Shown in pieces: positions 24,815-32,392 of a DNA stretch of 46,182 nucleotides. The position numbers and the translations under genes are program-made. The notes beneath the pieces were generated by a model. The model was not told the DNA's origin. It did not search any database and saw only the letters and a program-made list of their open reading frames with translations. The DNA comes from Acidobacteria bacterium RIFCSPLOWO2_12_FULL_65_11 (GTDB lineage Bacteria; Acidobacteriota; Vicinamibacteria; Vicinamibacterales; CAVVIG01): NCBI GenBank assembly GCA_001767495.1, contig MELA01000122.1:1-46182 (forward strand), given 5' to 3'. Position 1 is the first letter of the stretch. Each line of letters opens with the position of its first letter.

Positions 24815-25224
24815 GGCGATACGTTACATCGTCGGCGCGTCGGTTTTCACTTCGTCGGGCCAACTTGTTACTGGAGTAGACCGGAAGCGACCGCTCACTG
24901 CGTATGACGGCGCAGCAATCGGTCCCCTGGCCACCTCCATCTCCAACAGACGCCGGATGAGAGCACGCCCAAAACGCTCGCTTCGATGCCGTCGTTGGCC
25001 CGCCAGCACGGACATACACGCGAGCGCTGCAGGTATCCACCGCATGGATTCAGCGTGCGCGTTGAGGTTAACTGCTGATCGTGGTGAGGTCGCCGTCGAC
25101 TGAGGGACTGCGCGCCAGCAGCCGATACCTGCGAGCCACGCAGGTATCTGAGCAGCCTAACCTCCATCACAGCCGATCGAACGGACTGCGGACGCCAAGC
25201 GCACCGCTGTGCCCTAATCCAGAG
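24815..25224. other. Region without a recognisable gene
   Basis: Between the DUF4160 gene and the inverted repeat I see no conserved protein. A minus-strand frame at 24824-25045 (73 residues, ERFGRALIRRLLEMEVARGP and following) could be a small cassette gene but resembles nothing known to me. A short GGTATCCACCGCATGGATTC partial palindrome is near 25030-25050. The stretch is likely the 5' flank of the cassette and insertion debris. Confidence 0.5.
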
Positions 25225-25306
25225 CGTTTTTCGGTCGGCGGCGCGGCGCCGGAGCGTGGCGAATGCGCAATGGTTGCGGGCTCGCCGCGCCGGTGACTGA
25301 AAAACG
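25225..25306. repeat. Long imperfect inverted repeat
   Basis: Arms of 24 bases at 25225-25248 and 25283-25306 match at 21 of 24 positions when one is reverse-complemented, around a 34-base middle. Each arm begins or ends with CGTTTTTC/GAAAAACG and contains GGCGCGGCG. Flanks CCCTAATCC and GGATTGGAC extend the symmetry weakly. Lacking a T run on either side, it is not an ordinary terminator. It lies directly upstream of the intron fragment. Confidence 0.7.
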
Positions 25307-25324
25307 GATTGGACGAAACCGCTG

Positions 25325-25904
25325 GCCGAATGCGTCGCCTACGTTCGCAGCGAGCGGGCGGGTCAACGAGTGATGGAGAGCGTGACGCGATTCATCACAC
25401 AACAGCTCAAGCTCAAGGTGAACGAGACCAAGAGTGCGGTGGCGCGACCGCAGGATCGAAAGCTTCTTGGATTCAGCTTTACGGCCGGACCAGAGGTGAA
25501 GCGCACGATTGCGCCGAAGGCTCTCAACCGGTTCAAAGCCAGGGTTCGAGAGATCACGCGACGGGCCAAAGGCGTCAGCATCGAGACGACGATAGCGGAA
25601 CTGGCTCCCTATCTGCGGGGCTGGCGAAACTATTTCGGCTTTTGCGAAACGCCCGAGGCGCTAGTGTATCTCACCCGCTGGGTCCGGTTGCGATTGCGAG
25701 CGGCGTTGTGGCGGCAATGGAAAACACCGCGCCGCCGCCGGGCGGTTCTCATCGCACTGGGGGTCCGTCCGCGACTGGCCCGCAACACGGCCGGCAGCGG
25801 CCTCGGTCCTTAGGTATCTTGCCAGGGCCAAGGCCCTCTCGGTCGGGCTTTCTAATGCGTACTTCACCTCACTCGGACTTCCGACGCTGATCGACGGGGC
25901 TTAG
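25325..25904 (+). pseudogene. Group II intron maturase, C-terminal fragment
   Basis: From about 25328 the frame reads ECVAYVRSERAGQRVMESVTRFI, where intact maturases have the reverse transcriptase YADD site, so the homology begins just after the catalytic aspartates. It continues with ETKSAVARPQDRKLLGFSFTAGPEVKRTIAPKALNRFKARVREITRRAKGVSIETTIAELAPYLRGWRNYFGFCETP (thumb/domain X) and VRLRLRAALWRQWKTPRRRR. A frameshift near 25800 shifts the last block, ALSVGLSNAYFTSLGLPTLIDGA, to another frame, ending at TAG 25902-25904. The fingers and palm with YADD are missing, so no reverse transcription is possible. Confidence 0.88.
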
Positions 25905-25911
25905 CGCCACC

Positions 25912-25990
25912 GACTCGAACCGCCGTGTACGGACCCGTACGCACGGTGGTGTGGCAGGGGTCGGCGGGCAACCGTCGCCCCTATGCCGAT
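25912..25990 (+). ncRNA. Group II intron 3' end (domain V and VI-like hairpins)
   Basis: Directly after the maturase stop, ACCGCCGTGTACGG (25919-25932) pairs with GTACGCACGGTGGT (25937-25950), resembling a domain V stem with internal bulge. A second hairpin, GGGGTCGGCGG, GCAA loop, CCGTCGCCCC (25957-25981), is in the domain VI position, and the sequence ends ...CTATGCCGAT, agreeing with the 3' AY of group II introns, at about 25990. The 5' domains are missing, so the ribozyme is inactive. Exact domain boundaries were judged by eye. Confidence 0.55.
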
Positions 25991-26666
25991 CAATGTTTCC
26001 TATCATCTCACGTTGGTCGCTTCGACCGTCAGAATCCCCAGATCTCTGCCGATGCTGGTCAGAATGAACGAGAATTCCCCAATCTGCGCGAGCGCAATCG
26101 CGACCGCTAACGCCACTCTGAAGGGGTACCGGAGTGCCCGGACAATCAGCAGCGCGATCAGGGGTTTCCCGATGAGCACGACCGCGAGCGTTGCCCCGAT
26201 CAGGGCCGGCGCCTGAAGCAGGTACATCGGATTCAGCAGCATTCCGACGGATACGAAAAAGAGCACGGCAAACGCGTCTCGCATCGGCAGCGCTTCCGAT
26301 GCGGCCCGCAGGCTGTAATCCGAGCGCCCGACGACGAGCCAAGGCGCGTGCAATCACCGCCCCCAGCACCGTGGCGACGCCACTCTGCACCATCGCGCCC
26401 GGCACGGCGACGCGGCGGACCGCCAGCAGTTCCTCTATCCTGAACTGCAGACCAACTCCAAACATCAGGAGTACGACGCCGACCTCTGCGAGCTGCTCCG
26501 CGATGCCGACGTTCGCCACGAAACCCGGCGTGTAGGGTCCCACGGCCGTTCCCGCGAGTAGGTATCCGACGAGCGGCGATAGGTCCAGACGCTGCGTGAC
26601 GTATCCCAACACGAGCGCGGCAGAGAGCCCGATCGACAGGAGCAGGATAAGGTCGAGGTTATGCAC
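25991..26666 (-). pseudogene. KefB-type cation:proton antiporter with internal deletion
   Basis: From GTG 26666 the protein begins as a Kef-type antiporter: HNLDLILLLSIGLSAALVLGYVTQRLDLSPLVGYLLAGTAVGPYTPGF, then EQLAEVGVVLLMFGVGLQF. Near 26350 it jumps, with a frameshift, from the equivalent of about residue 130 straight to VVGRSDYSLRAASEALPMRDAFAVLFFVSVGMLLNPMYLL, which belongs some 200 residues further on. The frame then stops at 26003, where relatives continue, a few bases before the intron end. The transporter core and the C-terminal TrkA-N domain are missing. Confidence 0.85.
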
Positions 26667-27064
26667 GGATATCCCTGTAGACACGGCGGCCGCTCTTCCG
26701 TTCCCACCGCACGACGGCTCGACGCCCTCGCGCGTGCTCGAGCCCGTGGCATCTCCCTCCACGAGCTACGATGCGGACGACATGATGCTGCGGGAGCATG
26801 ATGATCACGGGGACGAGCACCGTGGCTTCGCAAGAGCATGCCAGTGTCAGTCTGTCGCCAGCATGCGCCAAGCTGCGATGATTTTCCATGGACGCCTCGA
26901 TAGTCAAAAGGCCGCCGAAGTGCAGCAGGCTGGGAAACGCCTCGCGGACGACTGGGGCCTGAAGATAGCAGTCGCGCTTGTCGTCGAACGCGGGGTCGGA
27001 AGGGCGCGGGACACTCCAGCCAGGCGGCAGAAGGCACACGGATCCGACCGCCTTCGGCCTGGCC
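26667..27064. other. Gap without a recognisable gene
   Basis: About 400 bases between the antiporter remnant and the OtsA fusion gene. All long frames here are shadow frames without conserved sequence. No repeat, tRNA or clear promoter was seen. Confidence 0.5.
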
Positions 27065-29824
27065 TCAGACCGACGTCTCCTCCCACCCGCGAACCGCGTA
27101 GAGCAACGGCTTGGTCCAGAGGCTCTCGAGCCCCTGCAGGATGTCCGACGCCCAGTTGAAGACATTCCGTCCGGCGACGACCTTCCGCATGGCCCGCATG
27201 CGCGCCATCTGCTCGTCACCCGTCATGTCGATCGCCCGTGAGAGGGCCGCCGCGAACGCCTCGACGTCGTAGGGGTTGATGATGACTGCGCTATCGAGTT
27301 CCTGCGCCGCGCCGGCGAGCGCGCTCAGCACCAGCACGCCGCGCTCATCGTCGCGCGCCGCGACGAACTCTTTCGCCACCAGGTTCATCCCGTCGTGGAG
27401 CGAGCTGACGACGCAGACGTGCGCCAGACGGTACAGCGCCACGAGACTGAATGCCGCGAGCGGCGTCGTGTGATAGCAGACGACCGGCGCCCCACCCGGC
27501 ACCGCGTGCTTGGCATTGACCGCCGCCACCCGCCGCCCGATTTCGGCCTCCATCGCGGCATAGCTCTCGAGATCGGAACGGGACGGCACGCCAATCTGGA
27601 CGAAGGTCATCCTGCCGCGAAGCTCCGGCCGCCGCTCCATGAGCGCATCGAGCGCGTCGAGGCGCTCCGGGATGCCCTTGGTGTAGTCGAGACGGTCGAC
27701 GCCGAGCCCGATCAGGCCGGCCCGAAGGTCGAGCAGGTCCCGCAGGCGCCGCTGTTCGTCCGCGAGCGCCGGGTCGGCGGCAAAGTTCTGGATGCGGTCG
27801 TAGTCCACGCCGATCGGCACCGAGACGACGGTGGTGGAGCGCCCGCCGAATCGGACTCGTGACGACTCGATCTCCACCTCGGCGTTCAACTCCTCTTCGG
27901 CGGCCATCAGAAAGTTTCGGCGATCGCGCTCCAGTTGAAACGCGATCAGATCGTTGGCGAGCAGGCCCGCGACAATCTCGCGCCGCCACGGGCAAATGCG
28001 GAGCCGATCCGGATACGGCCACGGGATGTGCCAGAAGAGCGCGGTTCGAGCGGCGGGCCGCAGCGCACGCAGAGCCGGCGCCACGAGCGCCAGGTGATAG
28101 TCCTGGAGGAATACCGGCGCCTCCGACGATCCGAGCTCCGCGTGAGCCGCGGCGGCGAAGCGCGCGTTCACGTCCTGATACGCCGCCCAATCCTCGCTCC
28201 GGAACTTCGGGCGGACGTCGACCACATGGCAAAGCGGCCAGAGGCCCTCGTTCGCAAAACCCCCATAGTACGCGGAGAAGGTGGGTTCCTCGATCCACAA
28301 GCGGCGAAGCACGTACGAAGGATTCTCGGGAGGCACGCGCAGTTTGTCGTTCGCGTCGACCACCAGACGGTCCGCCGAGCCGGCCCCGTGCGCGATCCAC
28401 ACCCCGCCTCGCTCGCGCATCAGCGCGTCCAGCGCGACGGCGACCCCACCCGTCGCGGCCTTCACGACAATCCGGCCCTCCTCATCCTGGTTGTGGAGGT
28501 ACGGCTCGCGGTTGGACACGACCACGAGAGGGCTGGGCACGTGCGCATCGACCTCGCCCGCCTGAACCAGGCCATGGCGAAAGAGGATCGGCCCCACGAG
28601 CTCGTGAATCGCGATCGACGCGACCACCAGCAGCTGCAGCTGGTTGCCCCATCCCGGGAACTCGGTGGCGACGACGGAGGCAAACCCCAGGGTGATGCCT
28701 GCTTGGGAGACGAGCCCCGTCCACGCGTACTGCCCGATCGCCGCAGGCAGCCCGGAATGCTTCATGCCGGCTCCAACGCCCAATCGGATGAATCCAAGCC
28801 GGACGGCGGACAAGGCGACAGCGCTCAACCCGATGGCCGACACCGCATCGAGTCGAAGCGACGTGCCCACCGCGACAAAGAAGACCACCAGCACCGGCGG
28901 GGCGCCCCGGCGCACGGCCGCCCGCAGCGTGTCGCCCTGCGCGACCGCCAGGTTCTCGATGACGAGGCCCGCGGCGACGGCCGCGAGCAGCGGCTCGAGC
29001 TGCTGTGTGGTGCCGACCTGACTGAGCACGGCGCACACCGCCAGGAGGACCAGCGTGATCTCCCGGCCGATGTAGCGCATGTAGAGCGCGAAGAGGACGC
29101 CGACGATCACGCCGAACGCGACGGCCCCCCCGATCTCCCACGCGAGGCGTGCCAGCACCTCGGCCCCCTGGCCGTCGCCGGTGCCAAACACGACGCGCGT
29201 CGCCTGCATCGACACCGAGAAGAGCACCAGCATCGCGAGGTCGGCCAGCACGACCATGGCCAGCACCGTATCGCTCAGCGGCCCGCGCGCTCCCGAGTCC
29301 GCCACAATCGCGGCGGTCATCGTCGGCGAGAAGGACACGACGATGATGACGAGCAGGGCCAGCATGGCCAGCCGCTCGAACCCCGCGGCCTCGGCCGCGA
29401 TGGGGAGCCACGGCCAGAGCATCCAGCCCACGGCCGCCAGACCGGCGATCGCGACACCCAGCGTGGTCCCGGTCATGCGCGCGATGGCCGCGAGCCGCGA
29501 ACCGAGGCGTTCGATGCTCAACGTCAGGCCGGCGATGAGCGCAATCAGCGTCGTGGCGATCCCCGTGACCACTTGAAGCTGGGCCGCCATCGATTCCGTG
29601 ATCAGGTTGCCCACATACGGCCCGACAATCACGCCGAAGACGAGGTACCCGGTGACGCGCGGGAGTCTGAACCGCCGCAGCGCGTCGCCCGTCACCGACG
29701 CGCCCATCAGCGCGAACCCGAGCGCCAGCGCCGTGGCGGCCGAACCGGCCGTCGCGCGAATGCCGAGGTCGCGCACCCAGACCATGGCGGCAACCGCCAG
29801 CGCAAGAGCGAGCAGGCGCCTCAC
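27065..29824 (-). CDS. Cation:proton antiporter fused to trehalose-6-phosphate synthase
   Basis: A single 919-codon frame from GTG 29824, which overlaps the previous stop (GTGA). Residues 1-about 425 are a polytopic Na+/H+-exchanger domain with some 12 helices (FRLPRVTGYLVFGVIVGPYVGNLI, VSFSPTMTAAIVADSGARGPLSDTVLAMVVLADLAML). After a short linker (FRHGLVQAGEVDAHVPSP) residues 430-919 form a full OtsA (GT20) enzyme: VVVSNREPYLHN, LQDYHLALVAPALR, FWHIPWPYPDRLRICPWRREI, VPIGVDYDRI, GVDRLDYTKGIPERL (about 710) and SSLHDGMNLVAKEF (about 808). Family-conserved substrate residues are all visible, so both halves look functional. It would join ion/proton exchange with UDP-glucose-dependent trehalose-6-phosphate synthesis at the membrane. 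Last gene of a three-gene operon; no trehalose phosphatase is in the window. Confidence 0.9.
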   Translation of the reverse strand: MRRLLALALAVAAMVWVRDLGIRATAGSAATALALGFALMGASVTGDALRRFRLPRVTGYLVFGVIVGPYVGNLITESMAAQLQVVTGIATTLIALIAGLTLSIERLGSRLAAIARMTGTTLGVAIAGLAAVGWMLWPWLPIAAEAAGFERLAMLALLVIIVVSFSPTMTAAIVADSGARGPLSDTVLAMVVLADLAMLVLFSVSMQATRVVFGTGDGQGAEVLARLAWEIGGAVAFGVIVGVLFALYMRYIGREITLVLLAVCAVLSQVGTTQQLEPLLAAVAAGLVIENLAVAQGDTLRAAVRRGAPPVLVVFFVAVGTSLRLDAVSAIGLSAVALSAVRLGFIRLGVGAGMKHSGLPAAIGQYAWTGLVSQAGITLGFASVVATEFPGWGNQLQLLVVASIAIHELVGPILFRHGLVQAGEVDAHVPSPLVVVSNREPYLHNQDEEGRIVVKAATGGVAVALDALMRERGGVWIAHGAGSADRLVVDANDKLRVPPENPSYVLRRLWIEEPTFSAYYGGFANEGLWPLCHVVDVRPKFRSEDWAAYQDVNARFAAAAHAELGSSEAPVFLQDYHLALVAPALRALRPAARTALFWHIPWPYPDRLRICPWRREIVAGLLANDLIAFQLERDRRNFLMAAEEELNAEVEIESSRVRFGGRSTTVVSVPIGVDYDRIQNFAADPALADEQRRLRDLLDLRAGLIGLGVDRLDYTKGIPERLDALDALMERRPELRGRMTFVQIGVPSRSDLESYAAMEAEIGRRVAAVNAKHAVPGGAPVVCYHTTPLAAFSLVALYRLAHVCVVSSLHDGMNLVAKEFVAARDDERGVLVLSALAGAAQELDSAVIINPYDVEAFAAALSRAIDMTGDEQMARMRAMRKVVAGRNVFNWASDILQGLESLWTKPLLYAVRGWEETSV

Positions 29825-30906
29825 GTGCCCGCTCCCTGAGGCGGGAGGAAGAGCGCGACCAGCTCGGATCCGATCGTGCCAATCACGACCATCGTCAGGA
29901 GAATCGAGGCGTCCGAGCCGACGGCCCGGACCGCGTTGAGCGCGAAGGCCACGCCGAATACGCCCGGCGAGAGCAGGTGCAGCCCGAGATCGCTTGGCAC
30001 CCTGGCCCCAACCGCTTGTCTCGCCATGAGGCCGCCGGCAAGCGTGCCCGCGACTCTCAGCGCCGCGTAGGCGCCTCCGAGTCCCAGTGAGAGGGGTAAG
30101 AGGTCCGTGTGCGCCCCGGCGACCAGCAGGACGAGAACAAGCAGCGGGTGCTGCACGAAGAGCACATCGCGACTGACAGCTTCGCGGGGCAGCCGCCCGG
30201 CATACCGCCAGAAGACGCCGGCGACCAGTCCGCCGAGCAACGCGGAGACGGAAAGGGCGTCCGTGACCCCGCCGACGAGCAACAACACCGCAATGGCAAA
30301 CACGCGCTCCTCTGTTTCGCCAGAGGCCCGTGTCAAGAGCAGCCACCCGGCGGCGGCCAGGACCAGCGTGACGCCGGAAGCCTGGGCTACGAGGATAAGG
30401 CCCGCCGCCGGGGCGCCCTCGCGAAGCGAGGCGATGAGGGGCCCGCCCGCCACGATGGGGAGCAGGACGCCGAGCTCGGCGACGCGCGCGGCCGCGGTTC
30501 GGGGCTCCAGCGGATTGCCGGTCGGCAGCGTGAGCGAGGTGGCGGCACAGAGGCCGGCGGCCAGCGGCAGCGTCCAGACGGGCCAGCTCGTCGACGCGAT
30601 CGTGGCGGACAGGACAAACGCGGTCCCACCCGCCACCACGATGGCTGTCGCCGCCGTCTCGAGGCACGCCGCGGCGAACATGTACCGATCGCCCGCCCGA
30701 TGATGGCCCGCCCCCAATCCCACGAGCACGCCAAGGGCGGCGAGCGCCACGGGGACGACCGAATCGAGAACAGACAACACGGCCTCGGACAACAGGTTGA
30801 TTCCCTGAGGGCCGACGGCGATTCCCGACAGGAGGAGCAGGGCCACCGGCGCCGACGTGGCCGACCATCCAAGCGATCCGCGCCAGCTGGCCGGACGGAA
30901 CCTCAT
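29821..30906 (-). CDS. Polytopic antiporter-like membrane protein
   Basis: 361 residues, about 11 hydrophobic helices. The opening (LLLLSGIAVGPQGINLLSEAVLSVLDSVVPVALAALGVLVGLGAG) resembles the first helices of Kef/Na+-H+ exchangers, where GPxGxxLL is the typical loop; later ELGVLLPIVAGGPLIASL, VSALLGGLVAGVFWRYAG and LLSPGVFGVAFALNAVRAVGSDASILLTMVVIGTIGSELVALFLPP agree with such a protein. The ATG overlaps the PDZ gene stop (ATGA) and its own stop overlaps the fusion gene, so all three are translated together. It may be a second antiporter subunit; family is less certain than for its neighbour. Confidence 0.7.
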   Translation of the reverse strand: MRFRPASWRGSLGWSATSAPVALLLLSGIAVGPQGINLLSEAVLSVLDSVVPVALAALGVLVGLGAGHHRAGDRYMFAAACLETAATAIVVAGGTAFVLSATIASTSWPVWTLPLAAGLCAATSLTLPTGNPLEPRTAAARVAELGVLLPIVAGGPLIASLREGAPAAGLILVAQASGVTLVLAAAGWLLLTRASGETEERVFAIAVLLLVGGVTDALSVSALLGGLVAGVFWRYAGRLPREAVSRDVLFVQHPLLVLVLLVAGAHTDLLPLSLGLGGAYAALRVAGTLAGGLMARQAVGARVPSDLGLHLLSPGVFGVAFALNAVRAVGSDASILLTMVVIGTIGSELVALFLPPQGAGT

Positions 30907-32189
30907 CGGTCCAACGTGAGGACGTGGTGGGTGTCGGCGCGCGTGACGGCAATTATCACGCGCTGGCCCTGAGGCATCGAGGAGAACGACCGCGCAATTT
31001 GCGCCGGCGTTGGCGCCGCGATCTCGCCAATCAGGGTGATCAGGTCTCCGGCGGTCAGTCCGGCAAGGTCGGCCGCCGACACCCGCTCGACACGGACCAC
31101 CTCACTGCCGATTCCGGGCCGCCCGCGCAGGGTGAGGCCCAGCGGCCGGGCGGCAGGCTGCGCCGCGGGGGCACTCGCGACCAACACGACCTCGCGAACC
31201 TCGCCGCGGCTGCGCACACCAAGCGTGAGTCGATCGCCCGCCGACAGACGAGCCATGCGGGCGTCCCACTCGTCCCGGGTCACGAGCGCGCGGCCGTCCA
31301 CGGCTTCAATGACGTCGCCGGCCCTTAACATCCCATTGGCGGCGCCCTCCATGTCGATCCACGTGACGACGACGCCCACCGAGGCGCCGGTCACGGCCGA
31401 GAGCGCCGGGGTCAGCGGCTGTACCTCAACGCCAATCGCTCCCGCTGGTCCACTCGGTCTCTCAAGCAAGCGCTCCACGTCGGCGAGAAGCGTCCCGCCA
31501 GGGACGATCGCCAGCCCGGAGCCGTGCTCGATCGCCAGACCCACCAGCTCCGCGGCGTCGGTGAAGAGGAACGATCCGCGCACGAGGCCGCTCTGCGCCG
31601 GCACGGCCCACAGGGGCTCGGCCCACTGCGGGCTCTCGGCCGGATCGAGCGATCCCACAAACGCCGGGCGCAACGAAACGCCCAGTGGCGACACGTCGGT
31701 CGCGATGAGGTAGCGTGGTTGCCGCGCCCGTCGGAGCGTCCACGGCACCGGAGGCGCTGGCGGCGGCTGGCCAGCCACGCGCACCACCGTCAGGCCGGAA
31801 GCCCGATCGGTGGCCTGGACGCTGATGCCGTCCGGCGCCAGCACGTTGGGCCAGGCTGGCAGCAGGGTGACGGCGAGATCGTCCCGGAGCCTGAGCGCGA
31901 CGATTCGCCGCGGCGGCTGCAGCGGGCCACGCGCAGCCGGCGGCATGTCAAGCGCCAGGAGAAACGGATCCAGACGAGTCTGCGCCTGCGCGATCTGTGA
32001 CGCCAGGTCGTCGTACTGTGGACCACTCGCCAGCTGACTGAGCACCGAGGGGACCGGACTTGGCGCGGCGGGCAACTCAGGGAATCGGATGCGAGCCAGG
32101 ACCCACAGCGCGGCGACCGCCAGCACGCCGGTCGTGAGCAGCAGCCGCGTTTCGCGTGACACTCGAGGTCGATAGTGGCTGAACTCCAT
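30903..32189 (-). CDS. Membrane-anchored, protease-dead HtrA-like protein with two PDZ domains
   Basis: 428 residues from ATG 32189, preferred over an upstream frame extension because the membrane anchor (LLLTTGVLAVAALWVLARI, about 16-34) then lies normally near the N terminus. Residues 90-240 resemble a trypsin-like domain (RRIVALRLRDDLAVTLLP, GLTVVRVAG), but the serine loop reads RGSFLFTDAAELVGLAIEHG where active HtrA has GNSGGPL, so catalysis is lost. Two PDZ domains follow (about 258-340: GVEVQPLTPAL...GAANGMLRAGDVIEAVDGR; about 350-428: ADLAGLTAGDLITLIGE). First gene of the operon; perhaps a scaffold binding C-terminal tails near the antiporters. The gene is divergent from hflK. Confidence 0.75.
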   Translation of the reverse strand: MEFSHYRPRVSRETRLLLTTGVLAVAALWVLARIRFPELPAAPSPVPSVLSQLASGPQYDDLASQIAQAQTRLDPFLLALDMPPAARGPLQPPRRIVALRLRDDLAVTLLPAWPNVLAPDGISVQATDRASGLTVVRVAGQPPPAPPVPWTLRRARQPRYLIATDVSPLGVSLRPAFVGSLDPAESPQWAEPLWAVPAQSGLVRGSFLFTDAAELVGLAIEHGSGLAIVPGGTLLADVERLLERPSGPAGAIGVEVQPLTPALSAVTGASVGVVVTWIDMEGAANGMLRAGDVIEAVDGRALVTRDEWDARMARLSAGDRLTLGVRSRGEVREVVLVASAPAAQPAARPLGLTLRGRPGIGSEVVRVERVSAADLAGLTAGDLITLIGEIAAPTPAQIARSFSSMPQGQRVIIAVTRADTHHVLTLDR

Positions 32190-32392
32190 CGCTTTCTGAA
32201 ATCCCGATCGCACCGGCCAATTGTAGGCGGAATCGATCTCGGCCGGGATGTTGGCCCGCGATCGCGGCATGACGGAGGGACGCGTCCCCGATTCCGATTG
32301 ACCTGCGGGTTCGCTGGTATAAGCTCTAAGACCGGATGCCTTTTTCGCGCTTCGAGAGTCCACCACGGGCGAATGATCGATAAGGAGCCCTT

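Noticed and set aside
24824-25045. A 73-codon minus-strand frame upstream of the DUF4160 gene
   Set aside because: No recognisable family or good ribosome binding site; not strong enough to call as a gene.
27935-29839. A 634-codon plus-strand open frame opposite the antiporter-OtsA gene
   Set aside because: Composition is dominated by Arg, His, Asp and Gly with no conserved motif; it is the antisense shadow of a G+C-rich real gene.
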